In this document: positions 1 through 7,118 of the stretch, in pieces | Layout of the letters: the number at the start of each line of letters is the position of its first letter | Numbering within the stretch: position 1 is the first letter of the stretch | NCBI GenBank assembly: GCA_032251515.1 | Contig: JAVVDU010000042.1 | Coordinates: forward strand, 1-19,764 | Origin: Carthagonibacter sp032251515 | GTDB lineage: Bacteria > Gemmatimonadota > Gemmatimonadetes > Palauibacterales > Palauibacteraceae | Length of the DNA: 19,764 bases | Direction: 5' to 3' | Made by a program: the position numbers and the translations under genes | Notes under the pieces: generated by a model | What the model saw: only the letters and a program-made list of their open reading frames with translations | Database searches by the model: none | What the model was told of the DNA's origin: nothing

Positions 1-2
1 TG

Positions 3-1070
3 TGGATCTTCCTCGCCATGGCGGCGGGGATCGGGATCGGGTACCTGTGGCGCGCCCCGGTCGAGGCGCTGAACGAGGCGACGCAGATCGGCACGACGTC
101 GATCCCCATCGCGATCGGGCTCATCCTCATGATGTACCCGCCGCTCGCCAAGGTCCGCTACGAGGAGCTGGGCGACGTCTTCCGCGACGGGAAGGTGCTC
201 GGCCTGTCGCTCGTGCAGAACTGGGTGATCGGGCCGCTCCTGATGTTCGGGCTCGCGGTGCTGTTCCTGCGCGACGCGCCCGAGCTGATGGTGGGGCTGA
301 TCCTCATCGGGCTGGCCCGCTGCATCGCGATGGTGATCGTGTGGAACGACCTGGCGGAGGGCGACGCGGAGTACGCCGCCGGGCTCGTGGCCTTCAACTC
401 GATCTTCCAGGTCCTGTTCTACAGTCTGTACGCGTGGGTCTTCGTGACGGTCGTGCCGCGCTGGCTGGGCCTCGAGGGCGCGGTCGTCGACGTCACGATG
501 GGCGAGATCGCCCGCAGCGTGTTCATCTACCTGGGCATCCCCTTCCTGGCGGGCATGCTGACGCGCCTGCTGCTCGTGCGGGCGCGCGGCAAGGAGTGGT
601 ATCACGGCACGTTCATCCCGCGGATCAGCCCGGTCACCCTGCTCGCCCTGCTGTTCACGATCGTCGTGATGTTCTCGATCCAGGGCGAGGCGATCGTGGC
701 GCGGCCGCTGTCGGTGGTGCGGGTGGCGGTGCCCCTGCTGATCTACTTCGTCACCATGTTCACGATCACCTTCTTCATGAGCCGGCGGGCCGGCGCGGAC
801 TACGCGCAGACCACGACGCTCTCGTTCACGGCGGCCTCCAACAACTTCGAGCTGGCGATCGCGGTGGCGATCGGCACGTTCGGGATGGCGCACGGGGCCG
901 CGTTCGCCGCGGTGATCGGGCCGCTCGTCGAGGTGCCCGTGCTGATCGGGCTGGTCGGCGTGGCCCTGCGCTGGCGCCGCCGCTTCTTCCCCGGCGACGC
1001 GGCGCGGCTCGGGGGCATCCGGAACTGCGCGGTGCCGGGCGGCATCGCGGGAGAGGAGGCACGGACGTGA
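3..1070 (+). CDS. acr3: Acr3-family arsenite efflux transporter (5' end missing)
   Basis: Inner-membrane carrier that exports As(III) out of the cell. The reading frame is open to the window edge (visible residues W-I-F-L-A precede the first Met at 18), so the true start and part of TM1 lie outside. About ten hydrophobic segments are visible. Counting from the Met at 18, the family's essential Cys sits in GLARCIAMV (C102) and the conserved acidic residue in SNNFELAIAVAI (E278). Both are known functional residues of Acr3 proteins. The stop overlaps the start of the arsenate reductase gene (GTGA), so the two are translationally coupled. This is the first visible gene of an arsenic operon; no ArsR repressor is visible, but it could lie upstream. 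Family assignment is firm. Confidence 0.95.
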   Translation, partial: WIFLAMAAGIGIGYLWRAPVEALNEATQIGTTSIPIAIGLILMMYPPLAKVRYEELGDVFRDGKVLGLSLVQNWVIGPLLMFGLAVLFLRDAPELMVGLILIGLARCIAMVIVWNDLAEGDAEYAAGLVAFNSIFQVLFYSLYAWVFVTVVPRWLGLEGAVVDVTMGEIARSVFIYLGIPFLAGMLTRLLLVRARGKEWYHGTFIPRISPVTLLALLFTIVVMFSIQGEAIVARPLSVVRVAVPLLIYFVTMFTITFFMSRRAGADYAQTTTLSFTAASNNFELAIAVAIGTFGMAHGAAFAAVIGPLVEVPVLIGLVGVALRWRRRFFPGDAARLGGIRNCAVPGGIAGEEART

Positions 1071-1852
1071 GCGTGCGCATCGAACTGCTGGTGGAGCCCG
1101 GCTGCCCGAACGCCGGCCCGACGGAGGAGCTGCTCCACGAGGTCGCGGGGCGCCTGGCGCCGGGGGCGGAGATCGCCCGCACGGTGGTGGAGGACGCGGA
1201 GGAGGCCGTCCGGCTCGGCTTCCCGGGGTCGCCCACGGTGCGGATCGCCGGGGAGGACCTGGAGGGCCCCGACACCGGGCCTGGCGCGATGGCCTGCCGC
1301 CGCTACGAGGGCGGCGCCGGCGTGCCGCCCCGCTGGCTCGTGGAAGCGCGGCTGCTGCGCGCCCTGGCGCCCCGGCACCTCCTCTTCCTGTGCGTCGCGA
1401 ACTCGGCCCGCAGCCAGATGGCCGAGGGGATCGCCCGCTCGCTGGCCCCCGACGGGATGCGGATCTCGTCGGCCGGCTCGGCGCCCGGCGGCGTGAACCC
1501 GCTCGCCGTGCGGGTCCTGGGGGAGATCGGGATCGACGCCTCGGGCCACCGCTCGAAAGGGATCGAAGACGTGGCCGCCGCGGTGGAGCGGGGGGAGGCG
1601 CCCCCCGTGGACGCGGTGGTCACCCTGTGCGCCGAGGAGGTCTGTCCCGTGTGGCTGGGCGGCGCGGCGCGGGCCCACTGGCCGCACCCCGACCCGGCGG
1701 GCCGGGCGGACCCGGAGGAGGGGCTCGCCGCGTTCCGCGCGGTGCGCGACGAGCTGCGCCGGAAGCTCGGGTTCCTGCTGGCGCCGGCGCCCGGCGCCGG
1801 GGACGCGGGGCCCGGCGGGGCGGGCGGCGCGGCGGACGGAGAGGAGGCCTGA
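1067..1852 (+). CDS. arsC: Thioredoxin-fold domain fused to LMW-phosphatase-type arsenate reductase
   Basis: 261-residue protein that should reduce arsenate to arsenite for export by the upstream Acr3. Residues 1-95 look like a small thioredoxin-fold domain: VEPGCPN with a single Cys (C13) after the first strand, and GSPTVRI (54-60) resembling the cis-Pro loop. Residues 104-240 are an LMW-PTPase-type ArsC. The P-loop is C109-V-A-N-S-A-R115, a Cys pair C188/C193 lies in LCAEEVCPVW, and the PDP of WPHPDP (206-210) matches the general-acid loop. Thioredoxin-coupled ArsCs use a Cys triad, which these three fit, although the last pair is spaced more closely than in the S. aureus type. The tail (240-261) is Gly/Ala-rich. 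Start is GTG at 1067, preceded by GAGAGGAGG and overlapping the acr3 stop. The fused domain may bind metalloid or relay electrons (inference). Confidence 0.88.
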   Translation: MSVRIELLVEPGCPNAGPTEELLHEVAGRLAPGAEIARTVVEDAEEAVRLGFPGSPTVRIAGEDLEGPDTGPGAMACRRYEGGAGVPPRWLVEARLLRALAPRHLLFLCVANSARSQMAEGIARSLAPDGMRISSAGSAPGGVNPLAVRVLGEIGIDASGHRSKGIEDVAAAVERGEAPPVDAVVTLCAEEVCPVWLGGAARAHWPHPDPAGRADPEEGLAAFRAVRDELRRKLGFLLAPAPGAGDAGPGGAGGAADGEEA

Positions 1853-1856
1853 GCGG

Positions 1857-3236
1857 ATGTCCACGGCCACGGCCCGGCCCGCCCCCGCCCCCGCTCCCCC
1901 GGCGGCCCGAAAGCCCTCCCGCCGGCCGGCGCGCAGCGTGCTGCCGCCCGGCGAGTGGAAGGCGCTCCTCCTGGGCGTGGCCGTGTTCACGGCCTTCTAC
2001 TTCGTGCCGTTCGAGTCGGCCCGGCTGGACGCGGCCGTCGGCGAGGCGCTCGGCCTGACGCGCGAGTACGCCCGCGAGCACGTGCTGTTCTGCCTCGTCC
2101 CGGCCTTCTTCATCGCGGGCGCGATCGCCACCTTCGTCCGCCGGGGCGCCGTCCTGCGGCTGATGGGCCCCGCGGCGCCGCGCGCGGTCGCCTACGGGAC
2201 CGCCGCCGTGTCCGGCACGCTGCTGGCCGTGTGCTCGTGCACCGTCCTGCCCCTGTTCACCGGCATCTACGCGGCGGGCGCCGGACTCGGCCCCGCCGCC
2301 GCGTTCCTGTACTCCGGGCCGGCGATCAACGTGATGGCGATCGTGCTCACGGCCCGCGTCCTCGGCCTCGAGCTGGGGCTGGCCCGCGCCGTGGCCGCCG
2401 TGGGATTCGCCGTCGTCATCGGCCTCGTCATGGCGGCCGCGTTCCGCCGGGACGAGACCCGGCGGACGGCCGCGCTGGCGGCCGAGGGGCCGGAGGAGGA
2501 CGGAGCCTCCGCGCTACCCGTCGTCCTGCTGCTCGTCTCGCTGGTGGGCATCCTCGTGGCCGCCACCTGGGGCGCCCCGGCGGGCCCCGGCGGTGCCTGG
2601 GCCGCCATCCACGCGGCGAAGTGGTGGATCACGGCGGGCTTCGGCCTCGCGCTCGGCCTCGTGCTCGTCGCCCGCTTCGGTCTCGCGCCGCGGCACCTCG
2701 CCGCGGTGGCGGGGATCACGGCGGCCGTCGCGCTCGCCGCCGGGGGACGGCCCGAGCTGCCCTTCGTGGCGGCCGTGGCCGGCCTTTCGTGGTTCGCCTC
2801 GCGCGACGAGGGGGAGCTGGGCGAGTGGTTCCTCTCCTCGTGGAGCTTCGCCCGGCTCATCATGCCGCTGCTGCTCGCCGGGATCCTCGTGGCGGGATTC
2901 CTGCTCGGGCGGCCCGGGCACGAGGGGCTCGTCCCCTCGGAGTGGGTGGCCGCCGCGCTCGGCGGCGAAGGGGCGCTTCCCACCGCGCTCGCTTCGGTGG
3001 CCGGCACGCTGATGTACTTCGCCACCCTGACCGAGGTGCCGATCCTGCAGGGCCTGCTCGGCGCGGGGATGGGCGACGGCCCGGCGCTCGCCCTGCTGCT
3101 CGCCGGCCCGGCGCTGTCCCTTCCTTCGATTCTCGTGATCCGCAGCGTGCTCGGCTGGAAGAAGACGCTGGTGTTCGTCGCGGTCGTCGCGGCGGCGGCG
3201 ACCGCGGCGGGCCTGCTGTACGGATGGCTCGCCTGA
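1857..3236 (+). CDS. arsP: ArsP/SO_0444-type permease (DUF318, PF03773)
   Basis: 459-residue polytopic membrane protein of the PF03773 permease family. Members include ArsP, which exports trivalent organoarsenicals, and SO_0444-type proteins proposed to export metals. A Pro/Ala-rich tail (1-30) precedes about ten hydrophobic segments in two halves. The family signature is clear: V-C-S-C-T-V-L-P-L-F (C126 and C128), followed by AAFLYSGPAINVMAI (148-162). The second half carries the matching LTEVPILQGLLGAG and LAGPALSLPSILVI motifs. A charged loop of about 25 residues (196-220) separates the halves. The ATG lies 4 bases after the arsC stop, with GAGGAGG ahead of it. Operon position next to acr3 and arsC favours a metalloid substrate, but copper or zinc cannot be excluded, because the next two genes are a thioredoxin and an HMA protein. 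Confidence 0.88.
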   Translation: MSTATARPAPAPAPPAARKPSRRPARSVLPPGEWKALLLGVAVFTAFYFVPFESARLDAAVGEALGLTREYAREHVLFCLVPAFFIAGAIATFVRRGAVLRLMGPAAPRAVAYGTAAVSGTLLAVCSCTVLPLFTGIYAAGAGLGPAAAFLYSGPAINVMAIVLTARVLGLELGLARAVAAVGFAVVIGLVMAAAFRRDETRRTAALAAEGPEEDGASALPVVLLLVSLVGILVAATWGAPAGPGGAWAAIHAAKWWITAGFGLALGLVLVARFGLAPRHLAAVAGITAAVALAAGGRPELPFVAAVAGLSWFASRDEGELGEWFLSSWSFARLIMPLLLAGILVAGFLLGRPGHEGLVPSEWVAAALGGEGALPTALASVAGTLMYFATLTEVPILQGLLGAGMGDGPALALLLAGPALSLPSILVIRSVLGWKKTLVFVAVVAAAATAAGLLYGWLA

Positions 3237-3273
3237 CCGGGGCGGGCCGGACCCGATTTCCCGAGGAGGTTGT

Positions 3274-3516
3274 ATGAAGATCCAGATCTACGGCCCGGGC
3301 TGCACGAAGTGCCGCATGCTCGAGGCGAACGCGGCGGAGGCCGCCGCGGAACTCGGCTTCGACGTCGAGATCGAGAAGGTGTCGGACGTGCAGGCGATCG
3401 CGGCGGCCGGCGTCCTGAGCACGCCGGGCCTGGCCGTCGACGGGACGATCCGCTCGACCGGCCGCCTGCTGTCCGCGCACCAGATCCGCAGACTCCTGCA
3501 GGAGGAGGGCACGTGA
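3274..3516 (+). CDS. Small CxxC thioredoxin-family protein (redox-active disulfide protein 2 type)
   Basis: 80-residue single-domain thioredoxin-fold protein of the MTH895/TIGR00412 type. The active site is GPGCTKC (C10 and C13) directly after the first strand, and LSTPGLAVDG carries the cis-Pro. The length matches this mini-thioredoxin family (roughly 75-80 residues). There is no signal peptide, so it is cytoplasmic. The start is well fixed by CGAGGAGG seven bases ahead of the ATG. The stop overlaps the next GTG start by four bases, coupling it to the HMA protein. Genes of this family are commonly found beside DUF318 permeases. A role in reducing the arsenate reductase or loading the permease is inference. 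Confidence 0.88.
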   Translation: MKIQIYGPGCTKCRMLEANAAEAAAELGFDVEIEKVSDVQAIAAAGVLSTPGLAVDGTIRSTGRLLSAHQIRRLLQEEGT

Positions 3517-3725
3517 ACGAGCGCATCGAGCTGGCCGTCGAGGGAATGAGCTGCGACCACTGCACGGGCCGCGTGAAGAAGGCCCTCGAGGGCGTGGAGG
3601 GCGTGCGCGCGGCCGAGGTGTCGCTCGACCCGGGCCGCGCCGTGGTGGAGGGCGAGGGGCTCGACGCCGCGGCCCTCGCCGCCGTGGTGACGGACGCCGG
3701 CTACGAGGCGCGGCCCGCCGGCTGA
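3513..3725 (+). CDS. HMA-domain heavy-metal-binding protein (CopZ/MerP-like)
   Basis: 70-residue stand-alone heavy-metal-associated domain. The metal site is GMSCDHC (C14 and C17), the canonical GMxCxxC loop, in a beta-alpha-beta-beta-alpha-beta layout ending in DAGYEA, typical of the family. No signal peptide, so it resembles cytoplasmic CopZ more than periplasmic MerP. Start is GTG at 3513, with GGAGGAGGG just ahead, overlapping the thioredoxin stop. The 3' end overlaps the convergent hydrolase gene by 25 bases. HMA domains usually bind Cu(I), Zn(II) or Hg(II). Its place in an arsenic operon suggests either metalloid delivery to the permease or that the permease also handles a soft metal. 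Confidence 0.9.
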   Translation: MNERIELAVEGMSCDHCTGRVKKALEGVEGVRAAEVSLDPGRAVVEGEGLDAAALAAVVTDAGYEARPAG

Positions 3726-4540
3726 CCCGGCTGACCCGACTGACCGGCCGCCCGGCCCGCGCCGGCGGCGTCCACCCGGCATTCCGGCAGGTACTTGCGC
3801 GCCCACGCGGCCAGGACCTCGCCCACGTAGCGGGCATCGGAGGGATCGAGCAGCAGGTGGTCCGCGTCGTCCAGCGAGATGAAGCTCTTGGGGTGCTTCG
3901 CCGCCTGGTAGATGCGGGCGGCGTTCTCGATCCCCACCGTCCGGTCCGCAGGACTGTGGAACAGGATCAGGGCCCGGTCCAGGGAGCGGATCCGCTCCTC
4001 CTGGCGCGTCCCCTCCAGGTCGTCGAGGAACTTGCGTCCGATGCGGAAGGTCCGGCCGGCGAGCGTGACCTCCGCCGAGCCCTGCTCCCGGATCTCGTCC
4101 TCCGCCCCCGACAGCAGGTGCGCCACGTGGGCCGGATCGGCCGGCGCCCCGATCGTCGCGACGGCCACGGCAGACGGCACGTGGTCGGCCGCCTGCAGCG
4201 CCGCCGCCCCGCCCAGCGAGTGCCCGACGAGGATCCTGGGGGCCGCGTGCTCGGACTCGAGGAAGCGGGCGGCGGCGACGAGGTCCTCCACGTTCGAGAC
4301 GAAGCTCGTGTCGCCGAACTCCCCCTCGCTCTCGCCCAGCCCCGTGAAGTCGAACCGCATCACGGCGATCCCCTCGGCGTTCAGCGCCGCGGAGATGTTC
4401 ACGACGGCCTTCAGGTCCTTGGAGCAGGTGAAGCAGTGGGCGAACAGGGCCCACGCGACCTCCCCGCCCTCGGGCCGGTCGAGGCGCGCGGCGAGCCGGG
4501 CCCCCTCGGAGCCGGGAAAGCGGATCTTCTCGGACGGCAT
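3701..4540 (-). CDS. Alpha/beta hydrolase (OsmC-associated type, lacking the OsmC domain)
   Basis: 279-residue cytoplasmic serine hydrolase. The opening, with ALFAHCFTCSKDLKA and MRFDFTGLGESEGEF, matches the hydrolase half of the widespread bifunctional alpha/beta hydrolase-OsmC proteins. Catalytic triad candidates are S108 in GHSLGG, D199 in HSPADRTVG and H228 in DDADHLL. After about residue 255 there is only a low-complexity tail of Ala/Gly and GQP repeats where an OsmC peroxiredoxin-like domain usually follows. Start is ATG at 4540 with AAGGAG seven bases upstream. It is the last gene of the minus-strand run, 32 bases behind the antiporter. The physiological substrate is unknown for the family. 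The absence of OsmC seems real, because no OsmC-like frame exists downstream. Confidence 0.88.
   Translation of the reverse strand: MPSEKIRFPGSEGARLAARLDRPEGGEVAWALFAHCFTCSKDLKAVVNISAALNAEGIAVMRFDFTGLGESEGEFGDTSFVSNVEDLVAAARFLESEHAAPRILVGHSLGGAAALQAADHVPSAVAVATIGAPADPAHVAHLLSGAEDEIREQGSAEVTLAGRTFRIGRKFLDDLEGTRQEERIRSLDRALILFHSPADRTVGIENAARIYQAAKHPKSFISLDDADHLLLDPSDARYVGEVLAAWARKYLPECRVDAAGAGRAAGQSGQPGQPAGRAS
3719..3745. repeat. Three tandem 9-bp repeats at a convergent gene overlap
   Basis: Three consecutive copies of CGGCTGACC (the third has one mismatch, CGACTGACC) span 3719-3727, 3728-3736 and 3737-3745. On plus, the first copy contains the TGA stop of the HMA gene. On minus the repeats encode GQ(S/P) tripeptides in the C-terminal tail of the hydrolase. 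They look like a small slippage expansion. Confidence 0.75.
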
Positions 4541-4572
4541 GGGTGCTCTCCTTCCCGCCGGGACGGGAGGTT

Positions 4573-5505
4573 TCAGGTCACCAGCCACCACAGGTAGCCG
4601 GCGTACGCGGCGAGCAGCAGCGCGCCCTCGCGCCGACTCAGCCGGCAGCCGGTCCGCATGAACAGCATCATGACCAGGGACAGCGCGATCATCACCCCGA
4701 AGTCGGCCGGCCCCACGTCTCCCCGGGACACGGGCCGCGCGACGGCGCACACGCCGAGGATGCCCAGCAGGTTGAACGTGTTCGAACCGACCACGTTGCC
4801 GACCGCGATGTCTCCCTCGCCGCGCGACGCGGCCACCACCGAGGTCGCCAGCTCGGGCAGACTCGTGCCCACGGCGACGACCGTCAGGCCGATCACGGCC
4901 GGGCTCACCCCGAGGCCCGCCGCGAGGTGCGCGGCGCCGGTCACCAGGGCGTGGGCGCCGAGCGCCAGCACGCCCAGCCCGACCAGTGCGAGAAAGGAGA
5001 CGAGCGGCAGCGGACGGGTGGCGGCCTTCTCTCCGACGTGCGTGGGAGCGGCATCCTCGGGCACGAGGCGGACCTTGCGGAGCTGCCAGGCGACGTAGCC
5101 GGCCAGGGCCGCGAGCAGCAGGACGCCCGCCGCGCGGCCCAGGGTGCCGTCGCGGAACAGGAACGCCACGACCACCGACGCGCCCACCACGATCGGCACG
5201 TCCACGCGCACGAGCTGCCCCCGCACGTCGAACGGCCGGATCAGCGCGGCGAGACCGAGGATCAGGGCGACGTTCGCGATGTTCGAGCCCACGACGTTGC
5301 CGGTGGCCACCTCGCCCAGCCCCGCGAGCGTGGCCTCGAGGCTCACGCCCAGCTCCGGGGTGCTCGTGCCGAACGCGACGACGGTCAGCCCCACGGCCAG
5401 CGGCGTGAGGCCCATACGCAGGGCGAGGGCGGCCGAGCAGCGCACGAACAGCTCGGCGCCGCCCCACAGGAGGATTCCGCCGACGACGAGGTACAGGACG
5501 GACAC
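4573..5505 (-). CDS. Calcium/sodium antiporter, CaCA family (YrbG-like)
   Basis: 310-residue inner-membrane cation antiporter built of two inverted alpha-repeats. Repeat 1 has GTSTPE (46-51) with GNVVGSNIAN (69-78). Repeat 2 has GTSLPE (213-218) with GNVVGSNTFN (236-245). The acidic residues and Asn/Ser of these motifs form the ion sites in the family. About ten membrane segments are separated by one cytoplasmic loop (about 142-165). Length is normal for the bacterial YrbG type. Start is GTG at 5505 with a GGGGGC purine stretch ahead. It lies 12 bases after the ctaG stop, so it is probably co-transcribed with the oxidase assembly genes. The family usually exchanges Ca2+ for Na+ or H+; the ion here is not determinable. 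Confidence 0.92.
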   Translation of the reverse strand: MSVLYLVVGGILLWGGAELFVRCSAALALRMGLTPLAVGLTVVAFGTSTPELGVSLEATLAGLGEVATGNVVGSNIANVALILGLAALIRPFDVRGQLVRVDVPIVVGASVVVAFLFRDGTLGRAAGVLLLAALAGYVAWQLRKVRLVPEDAAPTHVGEKAATRPLPLVSFLALVGLGVLALGAHALVTGAAHLAAGLGVSPAVIGLTVVAVGTSLPELATSVVAASRGEGDIAVGNVVGSNTFNLLGILGVCAVARPVSRGDVGPADFGVMIALSLVMMLFMRTGCRLSRREGALLLAAYAGYLWWLVT

Positions 5506-5517
5506 GGGAGCGCCCCC

Positions 5518-6342
5518 TCAGCCCGCGGCGAGGGGCGGGGCCGCCGGGCGGTCGCCCGCGGCGTCGTCCCGGCGGTACCAGCGGAACCACACGACCGTGA
5601 TCGCGGTCCACAGGATCGCGCCGCCCCCCACCTTCATCAGCAGCCCCGCCACCTGCTGGTCCTGCCGCGCCGGGATCCCCGCCACCGGCGGCGCCAGCTC
5701 GTAGATCCCGTAGTACGGCGTCTCGCCGAACGTGAGGAAGGCGTAAGGCATCGTGTTCAGCACCGTGGCCAGGAACAGGTAGGCCATCTTCAGGGGCGCC
5801 GGGAAGCGGCGGCGCTCCGGCACGGGGGCCACCACCGGCCACCAGAAGACGAGCCCGCCCACCAGCCATGCCGCGTCGAGGGCGAAGGACCCGGCCTGCG
5901 TGGCCATCCACGTGTCCACCACGGCGGGGAGGTGCGTCCAGATCACCACCGCCTGGAACGCGGCCAGCGTGACGAGCGGGTGGGTGAGGAGGCGGAGCGC
6001 CGGCAGGCCCCGCCACTCGGCCAGCCGGCGCCACGCCGCCGCCGGCACGCCGAGCAGCAGCAGGACGGGCGCGACGAGCGCGATGAGCAGGAACTGGAGC
6101 ATGTGGACCGAGGCCAGGTAGCCGCCGCCCAGGGCGCCGATCGGCCAGTCGAGGGCGGCCCACAGAACGAGCAGTCCGGCCGCGCCGAAGCCGCCGCGGC
6201 CGGCGGCGGTCCACCGCACGCCGAAGACGTAGACGGCCGCCAGCGCCAGCACGAACAGCCAGACGCCGGGATAGGGCCGCCACTCCCACGTCCACGGCAC
6301 GCCCTGCGCCGAGCACCACCACTGCAGCCCGCCCGCGCCCAT
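5518..6342 (-). CDS. ctaG: Cytochrome c oxidase assembly protein, CtaG (caa3 type)
   Basis: 274-residue polytopic membrane protein of the caa3_CtaG family (PF09678), needed for maturation of haem-copper oxidases, probably at the copper site. It has about seven hydrophobic segments. Candidate metal-handling residues are H80 (VHMLQF), H121 (LTHPLV) and H137 (WTHLPA), plus the family motif RQDQQVAGLLMKV (226-238). This family is unrelated to the mitochondrial Cox11-type CtaG. Start is ATG at 6342 with GGGAGGCGG ahead. It follows the SCO stop by 13 bases, a classic pairing of two copper-insertion factors. No oxidase subunit genes are in the window. Confidence 0.9.
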   Translation of the reverse strand: MGAGGLQWWCSAQGVPWTWEWRPYPGVWLFVLALAAVYVFGVRWTAAGRGGFGAAGLLVLWAALDWPIGALGGGYLASVHMLQFLLIALVAPVLLLLGVPAAAWRRLAEWRGLPALRLLTHPLVTLAAFQAVVIWTHLPAVVDTWMATQAGSFALDAAWLVGGLVFWWPVVAPVPERRRFPAPLKMAYLFLATVLNTMPYAFLTFGETPYYGIYELAPPVAGIPARQDQQVAGLLMKVGGGAILWTAITVVWFRWYRRDDAAGDRPAAPPLAAG

Positions 6343-6355
6343 CCCGCCTCCCGGC

Positions 6356-7006
6356 TCAGTCCCCGCCCGCGAGGCGGACGAGCTTCGGGATGTCGTGCTT
6401 CCAGTCCGCCTGTCTCGTCCCGAACGGATACAGGACGCGAAGCGACCCGTCGGGCGCGAAGCCGATGACCTGCGACGCGTGGCCGACGATGTAGAAGCCG
6501 CTGTCGTCGGGCGGCTCGTACACCGACGGCGGCAGGCCGAGCGACAACTGGATGGAGTCCACTTCGGCCTTCGTCCCCCGCAGGCCCACGAAGTCCGAGT
6601 CGAACTGGTCGAGCCAGGCGCGGATCCGCTCCGGCGTGTCGCGCTCCGGGTCCACCGACACGAACACGACCTTCATGCCCCGGCGGGTGGCCGTGTCGAG
6701 CTCCCGGCGCGCCGCGGCCAGGCCCGCGAGGTGGACCGGGCAGACGTCCGGACAGGACGTGTAGCCGAAGAACAGGAAGGTGGCGTAGCCGGCCGTCTCG
6801 GCCGCGAAGTCGTACGGACGGCCGTGGGTGTCGGTCAGCGTGAAGGCCGGGCGCGGCGGCGCGTCGGGCAGCACGATGCCGCGCCAGCCCGTCTCGCGGG
6901 CGCGCGCCTCCGCCTCGCCGCGCTCCTCGGGCTGCACGCGGCACCCCGCCGCCGTCACGGTCGCCAGGACCAGGGCGGCCAGCACGGCCGCCTCGCGAAT
7001 GCCGAT
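6356..7006 (-). CDS. SCO1/SenC-family copper chaperone lipoprotein (start in gap)
   Basis: Thioredoxin-fold copper chaperone for the CuA centre of cytochrome c oxidase, anchored to the periplasmic side. Numbering from the GTG at 6985, the lipobox is T-A-A-G-C15, then a linker and the SCO domain. The copper-binding Cys pair is C78-P-D-V-C82 and the distal His is H169 in YIVGHASQ. The frame is open upstream to the gap (I-G-I-R-E-A-A before that GTG). The signal peptide therefore looks longer than the GTG version, and the true start is probably inside the N run. The operon continues into ctaG 13 bases downstream. Confidence 0.92.
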   Translation of the reverse strand: MGIREAAVLAALVLATVTAAGCRVQPEERGEAEARARETGWRGIVLPDAPPRPAFTLTDTHGRPYDFAAETAGYATFLFFGYTSCPDVCPVHLAGLAAARRELDTATRRGMKVVFVSVDPERDTPERIRAWLDQFDSDFVGLRGTKAEVDSIQLSLGLPPSVYEPPDDSGFYIVGHASQVIGFAPDGSLRVLYPFGTRQADWKHDIPKLVRLAGGD

Positions 7007-7106
7007 NNNNNNNNNNNNNNNNNNNNNNNNNNNNNNNNNNNNNNNNNNNNNNNNNNNNNNNNNNNNNNNNNNNNNNNNNNNNNNNNNNNNNNNNNNNNNN
7101 NNNNNN
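7007..7106. other. Assembly gap (100 N)
   Basis: Run of 100 N of standard padding length. It removes the start of the SCO-family gene and whatever separates it from the membrane protein at 7119. The real size is unknown. Confidence 0.98.
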
Positions 7107-7118
7107 CCGGGCCCGCCC

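Noticed and set aside
2..1066. Frame-2 continuation upstream of the arsenate reductase, suggesting a much larger fusion
   Set aside because: That stretch overlaps the clear Acr3 frame and reads as Arg/Gly/Ala-rich nonsense. The GTG at 1067 with its ribosome site is the real start.
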